This document shows positions 8,676-19,455 of a stretch of DNA of 64,000 nucleotides, piece after piece. The first letter of the stretch is position 1, and each line of letters starts with the position of its first letter. The notes below the pieces were generated by a model that was not told the origin of the DNA, ran no database searches, and saw nothing but the letters and a program-made list of their open reading frames with translations. This stretch comes from Siphonobacter sp. SORGH_AS_0500 (GTDB taxonomy: Bacteria; Bacteroidota; Bacteroidia; Cytophagales; Spirosomataceae), in the NCBI RefSeq assembly GCF_002838835.1, contig NZ_NHPP01000005.1:124001-188000 (forward strand). The letters run 5' to 3'. The position numbers were made by a program, and so were the translations under genes.

Positions 8676-11600
8676 TTAGAACTTAATGTTAACACCCAGA
8701 TTCACGATTCGCTGTTGAGGATAGAATTGTCCGCTACGGTTATCTCCCTCGGGGTCATAATCCTTCACTTTCGTGATCGTGAAGAGGTTAAAGGCACTGG
8801 CGTACACGCGGAGCGATGAAATTTTGATTTTAGACAATACGTCCTGCGGAAGCGTATACCCTAACTCGACGTTTTTCAAACGAACGAACGATGCATCGTT
8901 GAACCAGAACGTGCTGGGATACAAGCCCCCGTTGATCGAAGAAGAAGCCCGGGAATCAGCACGAGGATAGCTGCCGTCGGGGTTATTGGGGCTCCAGCGG
9001 TTATTTGCCCAGCTACTGTAGAAGTTACCCACCTGACCTGATTCGGGTAAGACGAACTGACGAACCATCGTTTGACCCGAGAATACCATCGAAAGATCAA
9101 AAGCTTTGTAGCCGCCGTTCAGCACCAGACCGAACGTTAATAAAGGTACGTTACCGTATTTTGTACGAACCTGATCATCTGCCGTGATTTTTCCATCGCC
9201 GTTGTAATCTTCGATGATTAAATCACCCAACTGTGCTCCTGACAGGTGTGGGTAACGATCCAGATCGGCCTGGGTACGGAAAATGCCGAGGTAACGGTAT
9301 AATAACTCCGTATTCAAGGGCCCACCCGTCTGACGTTGATACGGCAGTAAGCCGGGAGCTTCGTCCATGTTTATGATTTTGCTTTTCGCATACGTGGCAT
9401 TACCTGAAATGCTATAACGGAAGGGACCCGAGTGGCTGTAGGTTAACGAACCCTCAACCCCGCTGCTATTGACTCTACCGAAGTTTTGATCAGGCAATAA
9501 TCGATCTGAACCGTAAGGGTTTACGATACCCGTAACCCCTGGAATAGAACCATTACGAGCCGCCAGAATGTCCGAACGCTGCTGATTGAAGTAAATGAAT
9601 TCCAGACTAAAGTTTTTCAGGAACGTTGCGTTAATACCAATATCCAGTTTTTTCGCCGTCTCCCAGGTAATCTGAGGGTTCGCCAGTTTCGTTAAATCAA
9701 TACCCGTGGTGATGATATTGGCACCCGTTACATATTGGTTATTGAAACTGTAGTTGTTGTAATATTGGAACTGAGCTACGTTATCATTACCCAGCGTTCC
9801 GTATGACGCACGAATTTTCAAGTCGTCAATGAAATTTACGCTGTTCCTGAACCAGTCTTCCTGAGAAATCCGGTAACCAGCAGATACCGAGGGGAAGAAG
9901 CCGTACTGCTTTCCTACGGGGAAATTGGACGAACCGTCCACCCGGGCCTGCACTTCAGCCAGGTATTTCTCGTCGAAGTTATAAGCCACACGACCGATGT
10001 AACTCTTACGGGTAAAGTTTACGCTGCTTCCCGAGTTATTCTTGTCGGTAGCGGCAGCACCCCCCTGCGAAAGTTCGGGCGTAGAAGCCGTGGGGAAGTT
10101 AATCCGGCTGGCTCCCATCAGAATGTCGTTGCGGCGGTTTTGCTCATAAGCCACAAACGCGTTTACATTGTGTTTGCCCAGTTGACGCACGTAGTTCAAA
10201 CGAATGTGCTGGGTTAAGTTGGTAATGTTCGTTTGCGACTGAGTCAGGGAAGGTTTGCCTGCCGAACCACCCGCCACGACGGGCTGATAAGTATTGCTCG
10301 TACTGTTGTAATTATACAACGTGTAAGGAATGCTGAACGTACGGGAGAAATTGAACGATTTGTCCGCTGAATAGAAGCCTTCCAGCGACAGTCCTTCTAC
10401 GAAGGGGAGGTTATAACTTGCCCGTAAAATACCGTTGAAAATCGACGTGGGGTTATTCGTAGTTCCACCCATAGCTGTACCCAGCACGGCAGGGTTACTG
10501 TTTTCCACACCCGTTGAATAATATCCATTAGGGTATTGATCAATCACCGTTGGGTAAGCCCGGTAAATGGAGCGGAAGGTATTGCCCGCCGAAGAAACGG
10601 GGAATTTCCGATCTTCCTGACGACCTGAAAGCATCAGACTTACTTTGAAATCTTTCGTAACGTTCGCGTCAATGTTTGAACGGAAGTTATACTGCTTGTA
10701 CTTCGTTGCTCCATTGCGGTATAAAGCATCCTGATAAATTGTACCCAGCGAAACGTAATACTTCACGTTTTCCGTACCGCCATTAATGGACAGGCTTTGC
10801 TGATTTTGGGGAGCAACAGGCTTCAAAGCCACCTTTTGCCAGTTGGTATTGGGGTAATTGATCGGATCTGAACCGTTACGGAATTTTTCAATTTGCTCGG
10901 CTGAATAAAACTGATTCATGCCTCCCGACGGATTGTTATAGTAATCAATCTCGTTCATAATCGTGGCGAAAGTCGCGGCATCGGCCATTTTAGGCAAACG
11001 CGTAGGCGACGAAAAGCCCTGATTGAAACTGTAGGAAATCACAGGCTTACCCGTGGTTCCGCGTTTGGTCGTTACCAGAATAACCCCGTTAGCTGCCCGC
11101 GAACCGTAAACCGCCGCCGAAGCATCTTTCAAGATGGAAATACTTTCGACATCGTTCGGGTCCAGACGATCCAGACCGCCTACCTGACCGGGAATTCCAT
11201 CTACTACGATCAGTACGTCGCTGTTACCCGTTGTGGCAAAACCACGAATTTTATAGCTTGATCCGTCATAACCCGGCTCGCCACCCCGGTTGTTGGCTAC
11301 GAAACCCGAGAAACGACCCGCCAGTGAATTCGAAAGGTTAGGCTGGGGACTTTTCACAATGTCCGCTCCTTTTACTTCCGAAACCGATCCGGTTAAGGTT
11401 GCTTTTTTCTGCGTGCCGTAACCTACGACCACCACTTCATTCAATGTCTCGTTATTAGCGGTTAGAGAAACGTCAACCTGACTGCGATTGGCGATCCCCA
11501 CTTCCTGACTGATGTATCCTACATAACTAACCACGATTGTAGTGGCGTTCGCAGGTACATTCAGCGTATACTTACCCTCATTATCGGTTGTTGTACCCTG

Positions 11601-11807
11601 GGTAGTGCCTTTGACTACTACTGTGGCACCAGGTAAAGGCTGCCCGTCGGACGAGCTAATTACTCCACGAATCTGAGTAGTCTGAGCAAAACTCTGAACG
11701 GAGCTAATGCCGATCAGGAGCAGGAGCAATAACTGCTTCACTGGATTACTCAGCACGCCTCTGAAGGGTTGAGGCAGCACCCATTTTTCAAGAAAAAGTT
11801 TTTCCAT
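8676..11807 (-). CDS. SusC/RagA-family TonB-linked outer membrane transporter (PUL 1)
   Basis: Outer membrane importer of 1043 residues, partner of the SusD downstream. A signal peptide (cleavage near SFAQ) is followed by a carboxypeptidase-regulatory-like domain (GVISSSDGQPLPGATVVVKG). The plug carries the family signatures NEVVVVGYGTQKK and YGSRAANGVILVTTKRG, then the barrel ends NLGVNIKF. The ATG at 11807 is chosen over an upstream in-frame start at 11891 because it begins MEKLFLEKW, a usual SusC N-terminus, and leaves room for a promoter match. The hybrid regulator immediately upstream probably controls it. Confidence 0.95.
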   Translation of the reverse strand: MEKLFLEKWVLPQPFRGVLSNPVKQLLLLLLIGISSVQSFAQTTQIRGVISSSDGQPLPGATVVVKGTTQGTTTDNEGKYTLNVPANATTIVVSYVGYISQEVGIANRSQVDVSLTANNETLNEVVVVGYGTQKKATLTGSVSEVKGADIVKSPQPNLSNSLAGRFSGFVANNRGGEPGYDGSSYKIRGFATTGNSDVLIVVDGIPGQVGGLDRLDPNDVESISILKDASAAVYGSRAANGVILVTTKRGTTGKPVISYSFNQGFSSPTRLPKMADAATFATIMNEIDYYNNPSGGMNQFYSAEQIEKFRNGSDPINYPNTNWQKVALKPVAPQNQQSLSINGGTENVKYYVSLGTIYQDALYRNGATKYKQYNFRSNIDANVTKDFKVSLMLSGRQEDRKFPVSSAGNTFRSIYRAYPTVIDQYPNGYYSTGVENSNPAVLGTAMGGTTNNPTSIFNGILRASYNLPFVEGLSLEGFYSADKSFNFSRTFSIPYTLYNYNSTSNTYQPVVAGGSAGKPSLTQSQTNITNLTQHIRLNYVRQLGKHNVNAFVAYEQNRRNDILMGASRINFPTASTPELSQGGAAATDKNNSGSSVNFTRKSYIGRVAYNFDEKYLAEVQARVDGSSNFPVGKQYGFFPSVSAGYRISQEDWFRNSVNFIDDLKIRASYGTLGNDNVAQFQYYNNYSFNNQYVTGANIITTGIDLTKLANPQITWETAKKLDIGINATFLKNFSLEFIYFNQQRSDILAARNGSIPGVTGIVNPYGSDRLLPDQNFGRVNSSGVEGSLTYSHSGPFRYSISGNATYAKSKIINMDEAPGLLPYQRQTGGPLNTELLYRYLGIFRTQADLDRYPHLSGAQLGDLIIEDYNGDGKITADDQVRTKYGNVPLLTFGLVLNGGYKAFDLSMVFSGQTMVRQFVLPESGQVGNFYSSWANNRWSPNNPDGSYPRADSRASSSINGGLYPSTFWFNDASFVRLKNVELGYTLPQDVLSKIKISSLRVYASAFNLFTITKVKDYDPEGDNRSGQFYPQQRIVNLGVNIKF

Positions 11808-11960
11808 AAACGGATTTAAAATAGAACTAATGATTAGGATAAAATAGGAATCAACAGGCCGTAGTTTCTCTGCTGTGGCTGGGATCAGCACAGGTTGTAC
11901 TTCTTCATCTCATGGAAATGGAGAAAAACGGAGTGGGATTCGTTCTATAATTTAACCGAA

Positions 11961-11989
11961 CAAAACTAGGATTATTTGAACAGCACCAT
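11961..11989 (-). promoter_or_regulatory. Candidate promoter of the PUL 1 susC operon
   Basis: The minus strand reads TAGTTTTG at 11968-11961, an exact TAnnTTTG match, with only a weak -33 (ATG in place of TTG) 18 bases upstream. A weak -33 suits a promoter that needs an activator. The 5-prime leader would be about 150 bases. Confidence 0.45.
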
Positions 11990-12089
11990 AGGGGGACAAT
12001 CTCACATTTGATGGGGGGTAATTCATTAAAAAGGGTCATTTCCCATAAAAAATTGACCATTTCGGTGATTTACTCCCCCATTTCAGGCC

Positions 12090-15000
12090 TTACCCTTTGA
12101 AGAATTGCTGGCCGAGTGTCTGGTTTTCGTGGAAGGCTTTTCGGTATTTTTTGACGTATTCTGAAGGGTTCATCCCGAAAAGTTTATGAAACTGTTCCCG
12201 GAAATATTTTGCATCATTCATACCAACCTGATAGGCCGCTTCGGCAATGGTAATATCCGTACTTAGCAGCAATTGAGCCGCTTTTCTCAGGCGGATAAAA
12301 CGAATGAATTCATTAATGGATTTTCCGGAAATGGATTTGATTCGATTGTACAACGTGGACTGACTCAAGCCAATTTCAGCGGACAGCACTTTTGTATTAA
12401 AGCCTGAATCCATCACGTGTCGTTCTACAATCTGGATGCAATCCTGAAGGAATTCTTTATACTCTGGCGAGACTTTGAAAGAACTGGATTGAAGCGTGAT
12501 TTCATTATAAAAGAAACTTCGTAAGTCCTTCCGGTTTTTCAGAATGGAGGCAATCTGAGCTAACAATAGACTAGGCTCGAAAGGCTTTCGCAGGAAAGCA
12601 TCGGCCCGCTCTTCCATGCTTTGCAGTTCAATTTCCTGCCGCGAGCTTGCCGTTAACAGGATCAGAGGAATATGGCTCAAACTCGCTTCTGATTTAAGCT
12701 GATGGCATAATTCCAAACCGGACATTCCGGCCATCATTACATCACTAATGATCAGATCGGGTTGGTATTGATGAGCCGCCGCAAGGGCCTCCTCTCCACT
12801 GCCACATTCAATAATGCGATACTGATCTTCGAGTAACTGACGCAAATACGTTCGGATGTCTTCTTCATCGTCCACCAGTACTAGCGTATCTTTTTCCTGA
12901 GCGAGTTCAGAAATCATCCCTTTAGCCGGGATGAGCGGAGCCGGAAGCCATTCGAGGTTTTCCGCTCCCGAAAGTTCTTCCAAAAATACCGAAGGCTGGT
13001 TTTGGGAAACGGGACTAAGCGGAGCCACTTCTTTCTTACGAAGCGTAATAAAAAATGAAGTACCCTTGCCTTTCTCCGACTGATAGGTAATCGTACCGCC
13101 GTGTTTTTCAACGTAATTTTTAGTCAGGTATAACCCAATCCCAAACCCGGCTTTGCTGGCTCTGCTTTCTGTTTTTTGCTGTTGAAAAAGCTGAAAAATA
13201 TCCGCACCCGACTGCTGATCAATGCCTATGCCTGAATCTTCTATGCTTAGGATCACCTGTTTTTCTTTTTCCCGGATCACTACCTGGACAGAGCCCCCCG
13301 CTGGTGTAAATTTTAAAGCATTGGAAATCAGATTAAATAAGGCGATTTCCAGTTTCTCGCGGTCGCAGGGAATTTCCAGATTTTCGTTTTCGCAGGTGTA
13401 GGTATACGTGATCTGGTGCATCTCGGCCTGATGCAGAAAACACTGAAAAACTTCATTACCCATTTCGTAGAGATTCACCGACGAAAGTTTCAGTTGATCC
13501 GTTTCCAGTTCTACTTTCTGAAAGAGTAACAACTGATCCATCATACTCAGCAGACGGCGGGCATTGCGGTAAATCAGCGTGAGGTGCGACTGCTCCTTTC
13601 CCTCCGGCCGATTGGCCAAAAGTTCTTTTACGGGGTTAATAATCAGGGTTAAAGGCGTTCGGCATTCGTGCGAAATGTAGGTAAAAAACGAAAGTCTTTT
13701 TTCGTGCAGCTCCTTCTCTTTCCGGGCTTCTAACTGAGCCAATTGCACTTCGTAGGTCAATCTCGTCTGTTTCAACCGATACCGCTGATACCCGTACAAA
13801 ACTAGCACCAAACCTAAAGCATAGCCCGCATAAGCCCACCAGGATTGATACCAAGGCGGCAGAATCTGAATGGGAAGGCTTACGTAATCCTCAAACCAGA
13901 CCCCATCCTGATTGGCTACTTTAACCTTGAAAACATAATTGCCTGCGGGCAAGTAACGGTACGTAACTGAGCGTTCCTGATCGGTATAATACCAGTCTTT
14001 GTCCAGTCCTTCCAGTTGATAAGCGAAACGCGTGTTTTCAGGATAGGCGTAATTGAGTGAAGAAAACTGAATCGTGAAGACGGCTTGGGAAGGGTCTAAT
14101 ACGATGGATTGTTTACCCGCATATTCCTCCATCGGTGTGCTCCCTTTTCCACCCTGTTTGTCAAACACCTGAAGTCCCGTAATCATGGCTTTGGGATGGT
14201 AACCCGAAGGTTTAATGCGACCGGGCTGGAAGGAATTCCAGCCTTCCGTTCCTCCAAAAAACATCAGATCTTTCTGGGCATCATAAAGGCTCGATCCGGG
14301 ATTAAATTGTCCCCTTTGCAGGTTATTCTGCTGATCAAAATTCTGTATCCTACGGTCTTTCAGCCGAACACTGGAAAGGCCTTTGTTGGTACTCACCCAG
14401 GCTACCTGAGCTGCGTCTATTTGAATGGAATTAATAACATTGCTCGGCAGACCATTGGTATCATTGAACCAATCCATCTTGTGATTGATCACGTCATAGA
14501 CTAGTAACCCATCGCCTTCGGTCCCAATCCATAACCGGCCCGACGCATCAAGGGCCAGCGAAATGACGATGCGGTTTGAGATAAAATACGAATTGGTGGA
14601 TTGATTGAAAAAGGCCTTGAATTGCTTCGTCTGAACATCCAGGTAATTCAACCCGCCCCCATAGGTTCCAATCCAGAGATTTCCTTTTGCATCTTCCACA
14701 ATAGCCCTGACATCGTTGGCATTAATGCTACTGTTAGAAGGTTTAAAATGCTGAAACTGACCTGTTTTCTGGTTGAGCAAGCTTAGCCCTCCGCCATTCG
14801 TGCCCACCCAGAGTTGTTTCTGCCGATCCTGATAAATTACCCGCACGTCGTTTTTTCCAGACTACCGGGATTGTCAGCCTGATGAGCATATTGCTGAAAA
14901 GAATCGGATTGAGGATGATACCGGAAGAGTCCTTTGGAGTATGTACCAAACCAGAGGTTATTTTCCCGATCCCGATGGGCAGCAATCACCGCCCCATCTT

Positions 15001-16207
15001 TTAAATCACCCGCCTGATTTCCAGGCACGTAATGTTTAATTATTTCACCATTGGGGTTACTTTTAAAAATACCGTCCCCGTCTGTTCCCAGCCATAGTTT
15101 CCCCTCCTTGTCCTGACACATGCCATAAAAACGCATGAAATTTTCACCTTTGGCCGGACTGGTTCGCTGGGTATGCAGGGCAAATTTTTCAGGCTCATGT
15201 CCGATTAGATAGACACCATCACCGTAAGTACCTACCCATACATTTTCATCCCGGTCAATGAAAAGCGACTGTACCGAACGCCCGGTGATGGGTGACTGGT
15301 TTGAAGCCTTTACCCGTTCCAGCCGCAACGCTTCGGGCCGTCGGGACTGGCTTAAATCAATTCGGTATAAACCGCCTTCCTGCACGCCAATCAGAAGCTG
15401 ATGCTGCCGGGTTTCTACGAAAGAGAGAAAAATTTCGCTGCCCGAGTCGGTGGGTAAATTGAGCTTATAAAATCGGGACTCATTGCGTTTGAATAACACC
15501 AGCCCTTTGGCCGTAGCAATCCAGATATTCTGCTGATGATCTTCAAAAATTCGGTGAACCCGGGCTTTAGGAACCTGACTATAATCAAGGTACGCTTTCT
15601 TCAATTTTCGCTGAGCGTCAATCTGGTACAAATCAATGCCCCCCTCGCGAGTGCCCAACCAAAGTAACCCTTTCGAATCTTCAAATACGTTTAAGATCGC
15701 ATTCGTCGAAAGTCCTGCTAAGGTTTTCTGAGTATAATAGGTAAATCGATGATCGTTGACGTGAAAAGAGGCAAAACCCGATCCATTCAGCGAAAGCCAT
15801 AGATTCCCGTCTTTGGCCTGCGAGATGTCACTAATATCACTGCTCTTCTCCCCTGCTTCGGGCTGAGGATGGTAACGCCTGAATTGCCCTTCCGTTTCAA
15901 TAAACTCGTTCAAACCGTCCCTCGAAGAAATCCAGAGGGTTCCGTGACGATCTTTAAAAATGCTTTTGATGTAATTCCCGGCAATCGTATTGGTCTGAGC
16001 AGAAGAATGCCTGAAAACCTGAAAAGACGTTCCATTGAATCGATTCAGACCATCGCTGGTAGCAAACCACATCTGCCCCTGATTATCCTGTAGAATACTG
16101 TTTACCACTCCTAGCGACAAGCCGTCTTTAAGCGAATAATTTAGCACCCGACCTGAATGGGGCTCTTCCGCCCGCATTATTAAAGGCAAGAGCAACAGAA
16201 TAATCAA
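12090..16207 (-). pseudogene. Hybrid two-component system regulator (HTCS), broken by one missing base
   Basis: Inner membrane sensor-regulator of about 1372 residues in two frames: 14837-16207 (456 aa) and 12090-14846 (918 aa). Adding one A to the six-A run at 14851-14856 (minus strand) joins them as GSLEKNDVRVIYQ without a gap. The periplasmic part has some 13 Reg_prop propeller repeats (LWIGTYGGGL type) and a Y_Y_Y domain. In the second frame there is a membrane helix at about 336-353, a phosphoacceptor His near 392 (ISHECRTPL), a HATPase domain (NLISNALKF, DSGIGI), a receiver (LIISDVMM, FLRKPF) and a C-terminal AraC-type DNA-binding domain. Such proteins sense periplasmic oligosaccharide and switch on the adjacent PUL. 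The start is uncertain: TTG at 16207 truncates the signal peptide, while one extra G near 16236 would open an ATG at 16251 with a better one. A sequencing error is more likely than a true pseudogene. Confidence 0.9.
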
Positions 16208-16251
16208 GGCAAGTAAGCTCGTGAACGTTATGCGTCCTTCCCTGCCCTCAT

Positions 16252-17119
16252 TGATATTTTTTATTACTTATCCGTATCATCTAAACGAAGACTTTCGGCA
16301 ATGACCGAAGTAAGTCCGAGAAAAAATAGCCTTAAAATTAAGCAATTTTATGTAGAATGATCGTAAGAACTCTGGAGAGGCTAGCTTACCTTCTTATTCC
16401 CAATCAATTAGACTTAGGAAGCAACCATTGAATGGTAATAAACTCACTGGCAAACAAAATACACTAAGTAATTTACGCTATTGATAAAGACATAATTATT
16501 TACTATATGAATTAGATTGTTTCTTATAAATAGTAACAATTTGAATCTTCAATTCATTAAACGATACTGGTAAACTGTAGATTATATAAATCAGGGGTTT
16601 TACGTTTAGTCATCGTTATCTAAGTATTTACAATTAAACCTTAAATAAGATAAACGTTATGTTTTTGGCTTACCTAGATAATTTTTAGGCAGATTTAAGA
16701 AACTGTTTAGAATCGTTGAATCCTATCCTTATGCCGTGGTTGGTGAGACACCAACCACTGTTTGCGAGCAAAGCGAAGGAGCTTATGACTTTTTGCGGCC
16801 TTATTTGATCTTGGGGAAATTGCTTCCCCGGATTTCATCCGGGGCTATTCGTAATTGAACCCCGCTGGGGTTATCCGTGTTTAACCCCTCCGGGGTTGTT
16901 GTTTATGTCGTGGTTGGTGAGACACCAGTCATGGTATGGAAAGCTAGACGCGACTTGATTGCGTCTCTACGAAAAGATGATGATACATACTGAAAGTAAT
17001 GGCTCTCGACAAAAGCAGAGTCTTTCCACACCAAATCCGACTAAAAACAATATAAGGAAGGCTTTCTATGGGGCAGAAAACCTCCCTTGCATTTGTATTC
17101 AATTCTGCTGCAAGCAGTA
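16252..17119. other. Intergenic region with palindromic dispersed repeats
   Basis: No gene is supported in these roughly 870 bases. The left half is AT-rich. The right half (16736-16974) carries several short GC-rich hairpins that recur elsewhere in the window; see the repeat entry. Confidence 0.6.
16736..16974. repeat. Cluster of dispersed hairpin repeats (copy A)
   Basis: Hairpins in order: GTGGTTGGTG/CACCAACCAC at 16736-16758; CCCCGGAT/ATCCGGGG at 16826-16844; AACCCC/GGGGTT at 16858-16872; a second AACCCC..GGGGTT unit at 16883-16897; a partial copy of the first hairpin at 16911-16934; and an AGACGCGA-type unit near 16949. The CCCCGGAT, AACCCC and AGACGCGA units recur at 24840-25107. They look like small non-autonomous intergenic palindromes. 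Confidence 0.65.
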
Positions 17120-17959
17120 TTACTTGGCTCCTTTTTTCAACTGATCCAATTTATGAGCATATTCAAACTCAAAATCAGTACCTTTCGTCATTGTTGCTGC
17201 TTTCTGAGCCGATTCAATAGCTTCTTTTTTCTTTCCTAATTTGGAGTAGATTTGAGCTTTCAGGGAATGAATCCAGAAGGCGTTAGGGTTTACTGCCAGC
17301 GTTTTGTCCGCGTAGGTGATGGCATCTTCCAGCTTGTAATTCACTTCATTGAAATAACCCGCTGCGGCCTGGTAGGGAGGATTACTTCCTTTTAGTTCCT
17401 TTTCCAGGTAAGCAACGATTTTCTCCTGGTTATCCGCCACAATCTTCACGGGGACTTTTACATTTTCCCAACGAATATTCAGCGTTAAAGACGAGCTGGT
17501 AATGTCATTTAAATCAATCGTAAACGTTTCGTAATTTTCTTTGGAAACAACGGGCTTAACGGTAACTTTTGCTACGTCTTTCGCCGCATCAAAAAACTGC
17601 TCGCCCTTGCTTTGAAGCCCACTGTTCAAAATAACCGTCCAACTGTCTTTTCCGGGAATGGTGTATAAGCTATACGCACCCGCCGCCACTTTCTGACCGC
17701 CGAAGATAACGTCCTCACCAAACGTGATTTTCGTCAAAGCATTGGCTCCGGTTCTCCAGCTTTTACCGTAAGGGATCATTTCACCGAATACTTTACGACC
17801 TCTCATCGAAGGACGAGAATATTCCAGCTCGATTTTAGACGTAGCAAATTGTTGGGTCAGGCTGATTTTAGGGCTTGCAGAAGGTAACTTCATATCCTGA
17901 GCCATCGCCGCTGTTGATAATAAACAGGCACTGGCCAGACAGATAATAACTTTTTTCAT
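17120..17959 (-). CDS. DUF2911 family exported protein
   Basis: A 279-residue periplasmic or surface protein with a signal peptide ending AMAQ at residue 20. The segment at about 25-170 (KIELEYSRPSMRGRKVFG, PYGKSWRTGAN, FGGQKVAAGAYSLYTIPG) is the diagnostic DUF2911 core, a family widespread in Bacteroidota with no assigned function. Residues about 175-279 add tetratricopeptide-like helices (AITYADKTLAVNPNAFWIH, KKEAIESAQKAA), suggesting protein contacts. ATG at 17959 gives a clean signal peptide. It is monocistronic. Confidence 0.85.
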   Translation of the reverse strand: MKKVIICLASACLLSTAAMAQDMKLPSASPKISLTQQFATSKIELEYSRPSMRGRKVFGEMIPYGKSWRTGANALTKITFGEDVIFGGQKVAAGAYSLYTIPGKDSWTVILNSGLQSKGEQFFDAAKDVAKVTVKPVVSKENYETFTIDLNDITSSSLTLNIRWENVKVPVKIVADNQEKIVAYLEKELKGSNPPYQAAAGYFNEVNYKLEDAITYADKTLAVNPNAFWIHSLKAQIYSKLGKKKEAIESAQKAATMTKGTDFEFEYAHKLDQLKKGAK

Positions 17960-18216
17960 AATGAATTATAAAGATGTTTTGCAATCAAGAAATGAAACCG
18001 ACGTCAGCTCATTCGTCCGCAAATTACATCCAGTAACTTCCAGAAAAAAATGCTTGAGCATCCCCAGGAGCAGGTGAAAGTGCTATTCCATTCTTCGTCC
18101 ATAAGCTACGGAATCGTTGATGCCCTATAAAGTCTGCATAAAAACGACCATTGTTTTTTTAGCTCCTTTGACTAATTTGGCCAATTGCCAAAGCGAAAGT
18201 TTTAACAAGCCATCCC

Positions 18217-19218
18217 ATGCATTTGAATAAAAATATCCTATCCCAAATTCAGTCCATTATTGCCAATGCCCAGCAAAAAGCCATACGCAGTGTGGACTTT
18301 GAGCGAGTGCTGATGTACTGGCATATTGGAAAAGTAATAGTTGAGGAAGAGCAGCAGGGCGAAGACCGGGCTACTTACGGGACCTTTTTGATAAAATCCA
18401 TATCCGATACTTTTCAACCCCAATTTGGGACCGGATTTTCGGTGCGACAGTTAGAGATGAATCGGCAGTTTTACCGTACGTTCCCAATTACGAACGCACT
18501 GCGTTCGCAATTCAGTTGGACTCATTACAGATTACTTATTCGTATTGATAATCAAGACAAAAGAGAATTTTATATAGCAGAAGCTGAAAAAAACAATTGG
18601 ACGGCAAGGCAACTCGAACGCCAGATCAACAGTCAGTTATTTGAGCGACTTTTGTTGAGCAATGACGTACAGGCCGTTTTGGCCGTAGCCCGAAATGAAA
18701 AACAACCCACCGATGCCAAAGAGATCATTAAAGACCCAATGGTTCTGGAGTTTTTAGGGCTTAAAAGAGAAGCATCGTATTACGAAAAAGACCTGGAAAC
18801 GGCTATCATTACCCACTTGCAGGATTTTATTTTAGAACTGGGTAATGGCTTTGCTTTTGTAGCCCGGCAAAAAAGAATCCATATCGACGGGGATGAGTAT
18901 TTTGTGGATTTGGTATTTTACAACCGCTTATTGCAATGTTTCGTAGTGATTGAAATAAAGACTCAAAAACTCACGCATCAGGATTTAGGGCAATTGCAGA
19001 TGTACGTAAATTATTATGACCGCTACGAAAAACAGGAATTTGAAAACCCCACCATCGGCATTTTGCTTTGCACCGATAAAAATGATGCAATGGTCAAAAT
19101 ATCTTTGCCTGAAAGTAACAAAACCATCATTACCAGTAAATACCAACTCTATTTACCTACCGAGCAGCAACTGCTGGAAGAAGTGAAGAAAGAAATCGAA
19201 AAATTGGATAACATTTGA
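18217..19218 (+). CDS. DUF1016/YhcG-type PD-(D/E)XK nuclease family protein
   Basis: A cytoplasmic 333-residue protein. Residues about 10-150 form the helical DUF1016 N-terminal domain (RVLMYWHIGKVIVEEEQ, FSVRQLEMNRQFYRTFP). Residues about 170-325 are the nuclease-like domain, with the D...EXK signature at Asp231 (VDLVFYN) and Glu246-Ile-Lys248 (VIEIKTQ), followed by the conserved GQLQMYVNYYD helix. Family members are often near restriction systems or mobile DNA; DNA cleavage is inferred from the fold. Here it is an orphan with no methylase or recombinase next to it. The catalytic residues are intact. Confidence 0.85.
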   Translation: MHLNKNILSQIQSIIANAQQKAIRSVDFERVLMYWHIGKVIVEEEQQGEDRATYGTFLIKSISDTFQPQFGTGFSVRQLEMNRQFYRTFPITNALRSQFSWTHYRLLIRIDNQDKREFYIAEAEKNNWTARQLERQINSQLFERLLLSNDVQAVLAVARNEKQPTDAKEIIKDPMVLEFLGLKREASYYEKDLETAIITHLQDFILELGNGFAFVARQKRIHIDGDEYFVDLVFYNRLLQCFVVIEIKTQKLTHQDLGQLQMYVNYYDRYEKQEFENPTIGILLCTDKNDAMVKISLPESNKTIITSKYQLYLPTEQQLLEEVKKEIEKLDNI

Positions 19219-19455
19219 TTAGCAATACGAGCTTACCCCAGACCAGCACCACCGCAGAACCCTTCGAATAGAACGGTTACCTATTGCTTTCGGGAAGCAA
19301 ATTCAGCCTGATTGCGAGGGTGAAATAGCTCTGTCTGACTCTGGAGAAAAAAATATTACATGTTCATGGCTTTGTGCCCTAAATGTGGGTTATAGCTATG
19401 AAATAACGGGTACACAAGATTTTATCGACATGTACTATCCTTTAGTTTTAGAAAA

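Noticed and set aside
14109..14504. 131-residue open frame opposite the hybrid regulator
   Set aside because: It overlaps the propeller and Y_Y_Y coding region on the other strand and shows no coding signs of its own.
14837..14856. Programmed frameshift in the hybrid regulator
   Set aside because: Five unrelated genes in the window show the same one-base loss, so a common technical cause is more likely than a programmed slip.
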